This document shows, piece by piece, positions 1 to 12,839 of a stretch of 64,000 nucleotides of DNA. The first letter of the stretch is position 1; the number at the start of each line of letters is the position of its first letter. A program made the translations under genes and the position numbers. Source of the stretch: Dipteronia dyeriana (lineage: Eukaryota; Streptophyta; Magnoliopsida; Sapindales; Sapindaceae); the NCBI GenBank assembly GCA_032871835.1, contig CM065299.1, positions 93,107,152 through 93,171,151 of the forward strand, written 5' to 3'. The notes beneath the pieces are model-generated. The model was not told the origin of the DNA. It made no database searches and saw only the letters and a list, made by a program, of their open reading frames with translations.

Positions 1-2139
1 ATCTTGGTTTACAACAGGACATGCGAGATCCTTTACAACCCATCAACAAGTTCTCATGATTTGTTCTGATACCCAATTTTTTGTTTAAAATTTGAAATGT
101 CAATTTGGTGTGTTACAAGGGAAGTATTTGGGTCTCATCATCTCACTAGCAAGTGTAGTGTTCAATCCGACAAAAATCCAATCAGTCCAAGAATGGTCAA
201 TTCTGACATCCGTAAAAGGGGTCTGTGGTTTCTTTGGCCTTGTTAGATATTAACGTAAGTTTATTCACGGGTTCGGAGCAATAGCGGCCCCATTGACTCG
301 ATTATTAACTAAAGAAGAGTGCTCTCACTGCTTCTTCTGTCTTGCATCTTCTAGATTTTTCACAAGAGTTAGTCATTGAATATGACGCATGTGGAGTCGG
401 TTCAACAACGATTTTGTCACAGAACAATCTACCCATTACGTTCTTTAGTGAGGCGTTAAAGGCATTAGTTTTGTCTTCGTCAACTTATGTAAAAGAGATG
501 TTGTCGATAGTGAAGGCAATATAGAAATGGCATTCGTATCTGTTGGGCAAACCATTCATCATTCAAATCGATAAACAAATCCTGAAGTATTTTCTTGAGT
601 GGCGAATTACCACCTCAACGCAAACTAGATGGATGCTAAAGATCATGGGGTATGATTACACCATGAATATAAACAGGGGAAAGAGAACCAGGGAGCTGAT
701 GCACTTCATGCGTGATCACTTTTCAATTTATGGCTATTTCGTTACCAGTTGTCAATTGGTCGAATTCGCGTCAGCAAGAAATGGCTTAGGATCCCTAATT
801 TGCAACACAAGTCAATTCTCATTCCTCATAGTGCCTACAACGAGATAAGGTTTGGGTGTAAAATGGGAGAGTTCATTTAAGTCCCACTTCATCATTGCTA
901 CAGGTAGTTTTGGCTGAGGGACATGTTTCTCCCGTCGGTGAACACTTTGGATACCTCAAGACTCTTTGCTGAATCAGCTCCAATTTTATATGGCTAGGAA
1001 TGCACTTACCAGTGAAGGAGTTCATCCGTAATTACAATGTTTGCCAACAAAGCAAAAATGACAACTTGTGTCCTGCTAGGTTACTCCAACCCTTGCCAAC
1101 TCCACAACGTTTTTGGATGAAAATCTCCATGGATTTCGTGGAAGGATTGCCGACGTCACAGAGTCATGATGTGATAATGGCAGTTATCGATCGCCTCTCT
1201 AAATATGTTGAATTTGTGCCCTTAAAGCACCTGTTCACAGCCCTAACAGTGGAAAAGGCTTTCGTCACTTACATTATCCACTTGCATGGTGTACCGGTCT
1301 TTATCACAAGCGATCGAGACATGATTTTCTCAGCTTATTTTGGCAAACTCTTTTCAAATTACATTGCACTAATCTCTGTTTTAGTTCTAGTTATCATCCG
1401 CAGACCAACGGTCACACGGAAGTGGACAATCACACAGTGTTTGACTAGTGATCAACCATATAAATGGATGGTAGGCTTTCGTGGGCTGAATACAGTTCCA
1501 ATATGGCAATACACTCTTCCACCAAAATATCCCATTTTGAAGCCTATATGAGTTTCTCCACTGTCTTTGCTTTCTTACGTTCCTGGAACTATAAAGATTC
1601 AAGCAGTAGATGAGTTATTGCGATTTAGAGATGACATACTTCGAGATTTGCGACGCAACTTGCTGTCTACCCAGGCCCGTATAAAGTTACAATCAGACCA
1701 GCATCAGCTCGAGGTCACCTTTGTTGTAAGGGATTATGTCTATTTTCGTCTGTAACCCTGCCACAAACAATCAGTGACTTTTCGTATTTTGTTAAAGTTG
1801 GCACATCGATACTTCGGACCCTACAAAATACTAGCTTGGATCGGTATAGTATAAGTTGAACCTTTGACAATTAGCCGACTCAAGAAGAAATATGGACTAA
1901 TCGAATTTACAAGGGTGACTTTTTCTCACTTTAAAGATGATGCTACCTTACTGCCTCAACCCGAGTCCATTTTGGATTATCAAATTATCTAAAAGTATAA
2001 GTAATGTCCGAAGATGGAAATTTTGGTTCAGTGGGCAAAGGCACCTAGAGAGGATGCTACATGGGAAAATTTATGAAGATTCTCCAAAACATAGCCCTAT
2101 TTTTGCCTTAAGAGCAAGAAACCTCTAAGGGAGGAGAAA
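1..2139 (+). mobile_element. Ty3/gypsy retrotransposon pol remnant (RT end, RNase H, integrase, chromodomain)
   Basis: The domains appear in gypsy order on the + strand, with many frameshifts and stops. At about 110-330 is the RT tail that leads into RNase H (YLGLIIS, then KIQSV, VCGFFGL and KFIHGFGAIAAPLTRLL). RNase H follows at about 350-690 (EYDACGVGSTTILSQ). The integrase core is at about 1000-1480 (MDFVEGLP, VIDRLSKYVEFVPLKH, ITSDRD). A weak chromodomain (AP.EDATWE-like reading across frames) ends near 2110. Gag, protease and most of RT lie outside the window to the left. No frame is open across a whole domain, so this is a dead copy. The order RT, RNase H, integrase followed by a chromodomain is what separates Ty3/gypsy chromoviruses from Ty1/copia, where integrase precedes RT. 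Confidence 0.88.
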
Positions 2140-2552
2140 TGATACGAATATAGCATGGCATGCGTGAAAGACATGAGGTTGCACGGGTTGCATGTGAGCA
2201 AGAGAATGCAGGGGTTGCACGTGATGCATGTTAGTGAGCTTTGATATCTAATTTAGTTGTATTGGGTTGTTTAGTTTTGTTATCTGATTTAGTCAAATAA
2301 GTTAGTTGTGGGATTAATGGTTGCTTGAAGCTCTCTAGGACTTCAGCATCCCACTTGTAGCTAAATCCTATTTTCTTAGAGCTGAATTATTTGCTAACAT
2401 TGGATGTAAGACTTATCTAGGTCAGTTTGAATTCAATAAAAGTTATCGAATATTTACAACCCAGAAACCCCTCTTCTCTAAAATCGTCTTTTGCCTCTCT
2501 TCTCACTTCCATTCTACCAATTCTACTTATTCTTCCAAAATAAAACTTAACA
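2140..2552 (+). repeat. Probable 3' LTR of the gypsy element
   Basis: A purine run (2127-2139, aagggaggagaaa) lies just after the chromodomain remnant, as expected for a polypurine tract. The next bases start with TGATACG. The segment ends in a CA at about 2552, after an AATAAA-like stretch. The 5' LTR is outside the window, so the ends cannot be checked by LTR-to-LTR comparison and the right border is approximate. Confidence 0.5.
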
Positions 2553-5049
2553 CATGTAAACCGCTCCAAACAACATAATGCTTCATTTGATGTCGGTGAA
2601 TGGACTCGCGGTGGAAGTGGAAAATTTGATTGGTATATTTTAAAAAAATCCTTTATAAGAATGGACCTTAACTCTTGTTTAATTAACATATAATAAAAGT
2701 ATCGTACGTTTTTCCCATGACAATTGAAGTTGTGTCGAATTGAATCCGTAAGATCTTCCAATGCAATCACGAAAGTGAATCACCTAAGAGTGTGAGATCC
2801 CTTTATTTAAATTGTATACATAAGGATAGAAAACAAACAAAATCTTTTTCTTTTGTTAGTCACAATAATCCTCCTAGAGAAAACAAAGAACATGTGATCA
2901 CTTGTGAATTATCAATATATTTGACCGAAACTCGCGTGAACCCGATTCGATGTTGTACACAAAACATTTTGATGTAAAGACTACAAGTGCACTATTGAAA
3001 ACAAAAACGCTATTTTCTTTTCTCTATACTTGGTCGAATTCTCACACACCTATCTTTAGAGTTAGACAATTTTTTCTAGAGCAAGAACCGAATTTTCTTC
3101 TCTTAAAATTCTAGGGTTTGGCCGAATTCTCTCGTAAGACTTTTTGTCTTTATCGAATTCGCTCTCCAAAAATACTAGCCTTGGCTGAATTCTTCATGGT
3201 GATATATATAGGTCATGATCGAATCCTCTCATAAGGAGGATTTGTGTGTTAGCCCAGAAACCTCACTCAAAGAAAAATTCTTTTCCACACCAAGACTTTT
3301 ATTCCAAGTCATTAGTATATTTATCCAATAACTAACTATTGAATATAAATTAAATTGTGACTTTATCAAAAACTTCATAATTTGACCAATTGTCAATTAA
3401 AGTTTTGATTGATATCAAATACTTCCTGATTTGACTAGATAAATAAAATGACTTATCAAATCAACCCTTTGATATTTATTATACTACAAACAATAGTATA
3501 GCACTAGGAAACATTTTCCTACTGGAAAAAGATTTGACTTTTAATTAAATAATAAATTAATTCATTTTTATTTAATTAAATAAAAAAATAAAAAAATAAT
3601 ATATTAGGCTATTATATTAGCCCTTGCCACCCAATCGTATTATATGGGTCATATATTGTTTTTCCAATTTATTAAATCCATTGGACTTTAATAAAAACTC
3701 CACATGTGAACTAGACTCATTCTTACTAAAAATTAAACAAATCCACATGCCTTAATTTAATATATTGATATAATTAAACATCCTATTTAATTAAAAATGT
3801 ACAAATTATATTCTTGATGTATTAATAGAATGCTAATCGCACCCCATTTGGGCCGTCCAAGGATTCCCACATCCTTGGCCGCCCATTCCAGGTATTTGAA
3901 GAGTTACAGCGTGTCTTGATCGCACATGACCGCACCCCTCCAAAACTTTTGGATTCTGAAATCCAAAAAATAATTCTAGATGGACCTACAAATTGATCCG
4001 ATAGAATATATCAAGTGATCAATGCAGGTTCGTGTGGATTGGGGATTTTAACGGGCTATCTAAATTTAAGCTCCAATAAACATAACTAAATCACAATCAA
4101 CAAATGATTCACTTAGGTTTGATCTATTAATTTTAGTTCATTCCAATAAATAATTAAAATTGAACTCTTAAATAAAGATAGAATAAGTTAATATTTCTTA
4201 TTAGTACCCTAGACAATCTTAATGAAGATAGTGTATCCTCATGAAGAATACCAGTATCGTCAAGAGCTCATAGACCGCATATAGCTCTCCTAGTTACCGT
4301 ATTTACTCATATGACCACATTTTAAACTTGTATATTTTGACTTGTCCAGAAACCATATTTCATTAGACACTATTGAAAACTTAACGTTAAAATTTAATAT
4401 CCAATACCTCAAAATATCCATATGATGATATTCTACTCACATTTAATAAATGGAGCCACAATGTCCATTTCTATAAATGAAGTTCTCTATCGATTAACAA
4501 ATGTATGCCACCAAACTATCGATAATAGATCATGCTATATAATCGTACTCATTGATAGCTCAAATGATAACACTTGTAACCATAGGTCCATCATTTATCT
4601 CAGGATTGAGATAGACTCTCTGATTGTCTTCAAGTGAAAACTTTTATCCATTGACGGTTCTGGATAAAGTATCTCACTATGATCCTATTCAATGCACATA
4701 GTGCACTATATTCTTTTGTCCAAAGACACCACACTTTGATAATTTTAAACTCATCATAACACATTTGATCTCACTCAAATGCTAGCAAAAGAATCTACAA
4801 CTTTAACAAGATAAAGACGTTATATTGTTCAAGACTAACTAAAGAATTGTGTCTACCTCATACATATCCAGATGTACGAACAATTCTTTATTTCTCATAG
4901 TCTTTTGACCTTATGATTATTTACTTTTGACAATTATAATAATTAAACTGTAAATGCTATAAAATTTGTTAAACTATAAATTATTTTATTAATATGACAA
5001 TATTATCAAATACATTATTATACTCTTGCTATTGAACATAATCCCAACA
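2553..5049 (-). repeat. Non-coding LTR-like segment, possibly a solo LTR of a large element
   Basis: I see no credible gene here. The right end, read on the minus strand, starts TGTTGGGATTATGTTC, a typical plant LTR start, at 5049. The left part holds a short degenerate repeat built on gccgaattct/tcgaattc (about 3040-3230). I could not find a matching left terminus, a primer-binding site or a TSD, so the left border is arbitrary and the call is tentative. It could be an LTR of a LARD-type element. Confidence 0.35.
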
Positions 5050-6566
5050 ACGGCTCTATCTGAAGCGAGGCTGATGGACTCACGACGACTCCATTTGGAG
5101 CAAATACAGGGCTCCATCTCAGATGGATCTTCGTCTCCATCTCACGCCGGTGAAAGGGAGACCGGGCTTCCCCCAGCTAGATACCTTGTATGGTTCCAAA
5201 CTAGCTCTGTTACCTTTTCGGGTTCTATCGTCTCCAAATCAAACCGACTTTCCACCAGTTTGGTAGCGTTTTTGGTCTCCATCATCTCCATTTCTTGTTC
5301 CAAACCAGATTTAGTATTTTTTTTAGAACAACTAGATCAGGTACATTTTATTTTTATCAGTCAAATAATATTTGATATTTATTAATATCTTTTACCATTT
5401 TTTTTATTTGTGGGTTCGTTGAACTTTTGGTTTTGTAATATTTATTATATTTATTTTTAACTGTAGGTGCAACTGAGCTTTGAAATTTGAATCTTTGATT
5501 GATTTGAATTGTATAGCTTGTTTTGTGTTTAATTTCTGGGATGACGTTTGAATCATATGAAGAAAAATTTGGATCTTTGATTCTTATTATTATTTTTTAT
5601 ATTGTTAATTGGTAGTGATTTTTGGTTATGAAAATATCAAAAGAAATTATGTGAATGTGTTTGTAAAATCAAGTGTGTGTTTTGTAAAAGAAATGTTGTG
5701 TTTGTGTTTGTAAGAGAGGGACGACTGATAACTGTGGCAAAAATACAAATGTGGGGTTTTTATATCAGTTAAAATAGTTGTTCGAACAAAATAGTTGTTG
5801 AGTTCCAACAGTTTGATTAAGGGGTGAAAACGTACATCCACCATTACCATCATGTGTTGAAAGGTAATAAGGTCTTTCAATTCAAATTTTCTATCAGAGT
5901 TACTTTTTTTAACAGAAATCCTGACGGCAGGGGATTAAATGTCTAATATTTTGTGGTCAAGGAGGTATAACGGTCATTAATGGAATTAGAAGGGACAAAG
6001 TGTCTAATATGGTAAACTACGGAGGGAGGGGAATGATTTTATCCCTAATTTTATGTACGAGTGTAAGATGTATCTGAAAGTCTAAAACCTTGGAACATTT
6101 CCTTGATTATGGAAATAAGATTGACTTAGTGGTATGATCTTACATTTACATTATAAGTAGGAAATAGTTGATTTTACTAGACATTGTATATAGTATACAT
6201 ACACCACCTAAAGTGATTTGGTAGTAAAGAGCGTTAATTTAGTTTGTTAATGTCTCATATTAGAGTCATCATACCATATACTAGCACATGAAACATCATG
6301 GTTATTAATTAAAAGATGTGGTCCTCAATGTTGGAAAAATGGTTTAAATATATATGTTGAGGCTTGATTTGAGATTGATATCATTAAAATGATAAGTCAA
6401 GGTCGTTTTGTGTTCTCTTTTGTGAGGACATCGAAATGGTATACTCATATGCTCAAAATAATACTTGGGTGAATGAAAAATTGATGCTTAAAGTGCACAT
6501 GATGAGATGGAAAAATAATAAGTCCATTGGACACAAATAGTATATATACAATCACTTGTGTAATAG
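5050..6566. other. Non-coding spacer with no recognisable gene
   Basis: The region is AT-rich and has no conserved protein or RNA gene that I can recognise. The GC-richer stretch at 5050-5300 gives an open frame of about 119 codons, but it resembles no family I know and has no upstream context. The text around 5930-6050 (repeated 'gtctaatat..tggt' with 'ggaggtataacgg') looks like the end of an old transposon. The last bases (6562-6566, AATAG) are the target-site duplication of the copia element that follows. Confidence 0.5.
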
Positions 6567-7681
6567 TGTTGTTTGTAATATACAAAAACAATCTAGTTCG
6601 AATCTGCAGAAAATAACAAACAGAAACAAAGGTTAGGGAATCGAGACCCTTGTTTCACACGGTGTCTTTAAGACAATTTCACCGTATATAACATCGTATG
6701 TGTACATCGATTGTCTCCCAGGATACAACGATTCACAGTGGAAGTACAAAGCACAATCACTTTCAACAAACTCAAATTAGTTTCGAACTTACCAAGCACA
6801 AAAGAAGAGGAAACGAAAAGAGAGAATAATAAAACTAATATTTCGTGATTGCAAGAATTAATATATTAGAAAGGTGTAGACTAGAGTTTCTTATGTAACC
6901 GAAGTCAAAGAGATTGACTTAGAAATTGCTTAATTACTACGTTTTAAATGATAAAGGAAAGTAATTAAAGAATAATCTTCTAAAAGGTTTATTCCTGATT
7001 AATCAATGATTCTGATTACTTAGTGATCAAGTAAGTATCAGAATCCAAAACTGATCACTGATTCTAATTACTTAATGATCAAGTAAGTATCAGAATCCAA
7101 AACAGAAATCAACTATTTCCTTAATTCAAATTAATTTTCTTAATCAAAAAATGGAAATTACCATTCTTCTTTATCATTCATTTAAAACGTTTGACTTAGG
7201 GAAAATAATTAATTATTTTTTTATCAACAAACTGATTTAGAAAAAAATAAATTCAAAATAGTAGCAAAATTTTGGTTGTACTCTCACGGTCCAACAGGAG
7301 CGGTATTCATGTACGCAAGTCGCGTCCATACACGAGTCGTGCAATCGAAAGTTTGAGGTCTTTGATTCGCACCCCCCATGCGCGCGTGAGAGAGAGCCTC
7401 TATGCCACACATGTTGAAAAGATACTATCACACACTTACTTATATACTACGTATAAGTTCTTTACCCAACCAATGTGGGATGCTCTTTTTCCCTTACATA
7501 ATGGGCTCTCTTTGAGACTTAGATTCTCATTCACCCATTAATCGATTTATGAGTTTGGGTATACCACTTTGAAGCTCTCATGAAGGAGAATTCGAATATA
7601 CTTTGATATTTTATTTTCATAAAAACCGATCATACTCAAATATCGCTCTCAAACCGCAAGTTTATCATAAATTTTCCAACA
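6567..7681 (-). repeat. copia-1 3' LTR (1,115 bp)
   Basis: This copy matches the shorter LTR at 11422-11828 at its two ends and in several internal blocks, for example 'aatgtgggatgctctttttc', 'cattcacccattaatcgatt' and 'actaatatttcgtgattgca'. It holds an imperfect tandem duplication of about 52 bp at roughly 7007-7105, and each unit is itself a near palindrome (tgattctgattactt..aagtaagtatcagaatc). It is nearly three times as long as its partner LTR. Confidence 0.88.
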
Positions 7682-8416
7682 ATCCCCCACATGAATGAAA
7701 TTGACCTAGGAGAGAGATGACATTTTGGTAAGTTCAAACGGTTGATACCTGCATAGGATAGGTAGGTGTTACCCTTTGAACCTTCCCTTGTAAAAGCATG
7801 CTTACTTTATTGGCTGATTAGTAGATGTGATATCCTTGAACTGTTCTGCTGTTTTATGTAAATTATAACACACCTCACATAGGTATCTTCCAGACCCAAT
7901 TTGGTTCTCATTGTTATGTTCGTTTTGGCCATGAACATACGTCTGGTTCTGTGAGAGTCGCTGGAGAATATAATCCTTTACTATTCTTTTTTAGAAATGG
8001 CCCCACTTCTCTCTCACATAGGTGATTTTTTAATTAAGAGTAACTCATATTACTCTGCTCAGATTTCCAATGCATGGAATTTCGACGCATAAGAATCATT
8101 AAAAACCATAGTTTAACATTTTCCCTGCGGGCATCACTGTTTCATCATAGGAATGGACTCGAAGGTCACCCGAGGGTAACCCTCACAATGATCCAGCTAA
8201 GTCTTACAACTTGGTTGTCCAATTGAACCTAGATCTTGGGATCTCCAGTCAACTAGGTTGGGTTTCCATTGCAACGACTTTTTATTTCATGGTCTTTAGT
8301 CTCATTCTCCTCTATAATGTCTCAACTAACTCTCTATTTAACCATTTGGTTAGCGGATCCGCAACGTTATCTTTTGACTTTACGTAGTCAATCGAGATAA
8401 ATCCAGTTGAGAGAAG

Positions 8417-10284
8417 TTATCTAATGGTGTTATGTATTCGACGTATATGTCTAGACTTCCCATTATACATGTTGCTATGTGTTCTTCCTATTGTTGATTG
8501 ACTATCACAAAGGATGCAAATCGTTGGCACAGGCTTTGGCCATCTCGGAATATCCTCTAAGAATTGGCATAGCCATTCAGCCTCCTCACCACATTTATCC
8601 AGAGCGATAAACTCATATTCCATTATGGATCTGGCTATACATGTCTGTTTGGAGGATTTCCAAGACACAGCAGCACATCCTAGTGTGAATACATACCCTA
8701 TAGTGGATTTTGAATCTTTCATATTAGATATTCAGTTTGCATCATTGTACCTTTCTAGGACTGCAGGATATCTGGTATAATACAGCCCATAATTACGAGT
8801 GAATGGCAAGTACTTCAGTACTCGTACTATTCCTTTCCAATGATCAGTTCTTGGATTACTCGTATATCTACTTAATTTGCTGACTGCATTAGCTATGTCT
8901 GGTCTTGTACAACTTGTTAAGTACATCAGACTTCCTATCACTCTAAAATATTCTAGTTGAGAGACGCTCTCACCTTTATTCTTGGATAGGTGTATATTTG
9001 TATCTACTATTGTTCTGGATATTCCAAAATTATTTTTGTTGAATTTTTCAAGAATCATGTCAACATAGTGTGACTGACTTAGAATGAGTCTATTCGATGT
9101 CCTTGATATTTTCATTCCCTACATTACATCAGCTGGTCTCATATCTTTCATATCAAATCTTGATTTCAACATCTCATTGGTAGATTTGATCATTTTATCA
9201 TCACTACCAACAATTAGCATGTCATCAACGTATAGACACAAAATGACATATCAATTTCCAGTGTTTTTGGCATAAACACATTTGTCACATTCGTTGATCT
9301 TAAAATCATTTGACATCATAACATTGTCAAATTTCTCATGCCATTGCTTTAGTGCTTACTTTAAACCATATAAAAACTTCACTAACTTACAGACTTTATT
9401 TCCTTGTCCTGGAGCGGAAAATCCCTTAGGTTGTTCCATATAGATATCTTATTCTAGTTCTTCATTCAAGAAAGCTATTTCACATCCATTTGATGTACTT
9501 CAAGATTTTACAAAGCCGCGATTGCAAGTATCATTTTAATGGAATTTATTCTCATCACAGGAGAATATGTATCAAAGTAATCTAGGCCTTCTAGTTGATT
9601 GTAACCTTTAATTACAAGTACAGCCTTATACTTATCAATTGATCCATCCGCTTTCATTTTCCTCTTTAAAATCCATTTTGACCCTAGCGGTTTACATCCC
9701 GGAGGAAGGTCCACTAATTCCCAAGTATGATTTTGGAGTATGAAATCAATTTTGCTCTTGATAGCCTCTTTCCACAAGAGTCGTTCTGAAGAGTTCACCG
9801 CTTCTTTGAAAGTTCGAGGTTCACCTTCTAGCAAATAGGCCAGAAAATCTGGACCAAAAGATGTTTTTATCCTAGCTCTTTTGATGTGTCTAGGTTCATC
9901 CTCAACTTTTTGTTCTTGCTCCTCACAACTTTCAACATGTGTTTGTTTTGACGAACTTGCTTTATCATTGGATTTACATGGAAATACATCTTCAAAGAAC
10001 GATGCATTTCTAGATTCCATTATCGTGTTTTTGTGTATATTTGGGATGCCAGACTTATACACCAAAAATCGATAAGCATTACTGTTATGTGCATATCCAA
10101 TGAAAATGCAATCAATAGTTTTCAAACTTGTCTTTACCTTCTTAGGTGTAGGTACAACCACTTTGGCAAAACACCCCCACATTTGTAAGAATTTGTAGGA
10201 ATACTTTCTTCCTTTCAACAGCTCATATAGGGTCTTTTCTACTTTCTTGCAGGGTACCTTATTTAAAAAGTAATTGCTATACAA
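8417..10284 (-). pseudogene. copia-1 pol remnant (integrase end, RT, RNase H)
   Basis: The longest open piece (10284-9508, 258 codons) covers the end of integrase (GRKYSYKFLQMWGCFAKV, IDCIFIGYAHNSNAYRFLVY) and the start of RT (FKEAVNSSERLLWKEAIKS, NHTWELVDLPPGCKPLGSKW). The RT active site YVDD is encoded at 9221-9232. The RT end and RNase H region follow in 9115-8732 ([33 protein letters not shown]) and 8722-8417 ([22 protein letters not shown]). Frameshifts separate the pieces and the integrase catalytic core is not readable, so no functional polyprotein can be made. Between 8400 and 7695 there is only untranslated internal sequence. Confidence 0.88.
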
Positions 10285-11070
10285 TATAGTTTCACTCTAC
10301 ATGTTCTGAGGCAGTCCAGAACTTTTCAGCATTGCATTCATTATTTCTTTTCATGAATGATTTTCCTGTTCAAAAACTCCATTTTGTTGATATGGTGCAA
10401 TGATTTGATGTATGATTCCATGTTATGCACAGAATTCACCAAATGGTGCTTCATACTCACCACATTGGTTGCTTCTCAGTGACAACAGCCACCAGAAGGT
10501 TTCATTTAAGGTCATCCCTTCGGCATGAATCTTATGTAGACTTACTTGAAGCTCTTGGACTTGACTCATAACTGTCATGAAGTCCCTCATCTTGTAATCA
10601 AGAAACTAGCCCATAACAAACCTTTTGGATCCAGTATCCTCAGTCTTGTATTTTCGGTCTAACGACTTCCACAGTTATTTGGCTGGTTTTCTTTAAAGAA
10701 TATGTTATACAGCGAATCTGACAGCCCGTTCAGTATGTAGTTTCGGCACAGAAAATCCGAATGGTTTCATCCATCAATAGCATTCCATATCATGAGGAGA
10801 TCAACTGAATTAATATGAAAATTAATTCTCATTAAAATTGGCAACATTAAAGTCAAATCAGTTTGTTTTGAATTCAAAATTTAATATTTCAATTAATCCG
10901 AAATTAATTATTGAAATAAATCATCATAAAATTGATAATTACAATTTTGAAGTTTAAAATAATTGATTTTGCCAATAATCACTATTTTAAACTTACATAT
11001 CCAACTCGTTACCACTATTGGCATTAAGAGCCTCATCAATTAAGAATCTCGTAAGATTCAATGTGGTTAG

Positions 11071-11377
11071 TCAGAGCAACATCTGTTGTTGCCATCTTTT
11101 GAAATTCATAACATTGAATTTCTCTTGTTTCTCCATATGGTTCATCAGAACTGAAACCGGAGACACAAACGAATTCACCGCTTGGGTATTCATTTGACCC
11201 ACAAAAGGGTTAACCATCGGGTCGGTCAATTGACCCACAATTGGGTTGACCACTGGAGTCGTTTGAGCCACGCTCAGGTTCATAATTGATTTGACAGTCG
11301 TCTTACATAGAAAACCAAACATTTTTTTAAACCACTTATATACAATGATATAAACCATTGATCTATCACATTCAGTC

Positions 11378-11379
<2 letters not shown>
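11071..11379 (-). pseudogene. copia-1 gag N-terminal remnant
   Basis: The frame ends with MEKQEKFNVMNFKRWQQQML, which matches the start of plant copia gag proteins (UBN2-type, 'PEKFNGxNFKRWQQKM'). Upstream residues hold degenerate repeats of a VNPIVGQLTDP/VNPFVGQMNT type. The frame closes right after the motif. The rest of gag (10300-11070) is too decayed to read. Confidence 0.7.
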
Positions 11380-11410
<31 letters not shown>

Positions 11411-11421
11411 CAATCTCAAAT

Positions 11422-11828
11422 TGTTTTATATGCAAAAACAATCTGGTTTATATGTAAAAATAATCTGGTTCGAAACTGCAGAAAATAACAAACAAAAGCA
11501 AAGGTTAAAGAATTTCGCCGTATAAAACTAATATTTCGTGATTGCAAGAATTAATATAGACTAGGGTTTCTATAATTATTATGTTTGACAAGCTACTATC
11601 ACACACTTACTATCCAATCAATGTGGGATGCTCTTTTTCCCTTACACAATGTACTCACTTTGAGACATAATTTCTCATTCACCCATTAATCGATTTGTGA
11701 GTTTGAGTATACCACTTCGAAGCTCTCACAAAGGAGAATTCGAATATACATTGATATTTCATTTTCATGAAACCGATCATACTCAAATATCGCTCTCAAA
11801 CCGCAACTTTATCATAAATTTTCCAACA
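11422..11828 (-). repeat. copia-1 5' LTR, internally deleted (about 407 bp)
   Basis: The two ends align with the 1,115-bp LTR at 6567-7681, but several hundred bases are missing in at least two blocks: after 'gcaaaggttaaagaattt' and after 'gactagggtttctat'. The short direct repeat 'caatctggttt/aatctggttcg' at 11440-11471 is a local duplication. An (AT)n microsatellite of about 28 bases (11382-11409) sits between this LTR and the gag remnant. The inner border is approximate. Confidence 0.75.
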
Positions 11829-12839
11829 AATAGCTTATAAGCATGTGTGGAATAGAGGTTGGTGAATTATCTACTCTCATATTAATATTCAGCTCGTTGG
11901 TGTAGAAACCTTGTAGTTTAAAATAAGGTCAAGACAAATCAAGTATATATTTCTTAAAATAATATAACATGTTAGTTCATGCATCGCAAGCAACATCTTT
12001 GACGAGATGAGGTTTCATCATTTACATTTTGTGCTTTCTTTAAGCAAGAATAATATATATATAGAATAATAATAATAATAATTCGTATATATCCTAAGCA
12101 AGGTATTTGTTAAATCTAAGGAGATTATAATAGTATCGTAACAGCAGAATATAATGTGTCATATATAGTTGTCCCAAACCAATAAGTTATCATTACACAA
12201 CTAGCACAGCTCTTGATGCATATCAGCTATGCACCTAATTATCTTATTTATATCTTCCATATTAGTTATTTGGACAGATGGACGAATTCGAACTATATAT
12301 CTATATCGAACAAAGGCAACGGGTTGTAAAACTAATAGAAATACTCCGTTACATCACAGAGAAAATTTGTCTGATCGCAGGAAAAGAATGTTCTTGATGC
12401 GTACATATTTCAAATTTTCAACAAATTAATATGCAAAATAATAGTGGCCATTCTGCATTATTGATCATAGCTTCAGGATAATATTGAAGAATCAATATAT
12501 AGTACTTGTTAATTTTTTTATTTTTATTTTTGAAGGAATCAATACTAGTTAATTACAATAATTTAAGTCTAGCTACATGTGTGAATCGCTTTAGCAAATT
12601 ATATATTCAAGGAAATAATAGAGTTTGTCAACTCATCAAGTTACTGGATATCAAAGAAACCAACAAATCCAGTCATGATCCAAATATTTGATTGGTACGG
12701 GTAAGACACTCAAAGATACGACAATGGAGCACATTGATAATGAAGAGACTTGTCTATAAAAAACAGGCCAACAGCAGCACTATTCATGAACAGCCGGTGT
12801 ACAAACACAGAAAAGAAGAGACTTGTTGCAAGTCAACAT
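11829..12839 (+). promoter_or_regulatory. Upstream region and leader of SRPBCC gene copy 1
   Basis: This segment has no gene of its own. From about 11925 to 12240 it aligns with 28575-28870, upstream of gene copy 2 (shared blocks 'gacaaatcaagtatatatt', 'acatgttagttcatgcat', 'tcatatatagttgtcccaaa'), so it is part of the duplicated unit. A TATA box CTATAAAAA lies at 12754-12762. The string ACAGGCC at 12763-12769 starts 77 bases before the ATG; the same string starts exactly 77 bases before the homologous mini-exon near gene copy 3. Confidence 0.7.

Larger units (their letters stand above)
6567..11828 (-). mobile_element. Ty1/copia retrotransposon (copia-1), complete ends, inactive
   Basis: The element reads on the minus strand from 11828 to 6567. 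Both outer ends are TG..CA: on the minus strand it starts TGTTGGAAAATTTATG, and the same string restarts the other LTR at 7681. A 5-bp direct duplication AATAG flanks it exactly (6562-6566 and 11829-11833). A purine-rich tract (minus strand catgtgggggatt) touches the 3' LTR at 7682-7694, as expected. Gag, integrase end, RT and RNase H follow in copia order, all broken. The pre-insertion sequence would read cacttgtgt-AATAG-cttataagc. Confidence 0.92.

Noticed and set aside
5026..5385. 119-codon frame after the LTR-like end
   Set aside because: It has no similarity to any family I know, it starts inside repeat sequence, and its composition changes abruptly along its length.
1..11828. Possible endogenous pararetrovirus
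   Set aside because: Domain orders are those of Ty3/gypsy (RT, RNase H, integrase, chromodomain) and Ty1/copia, with LTRs and TSDs. Integrase is present and no movement or coat protein is seen.
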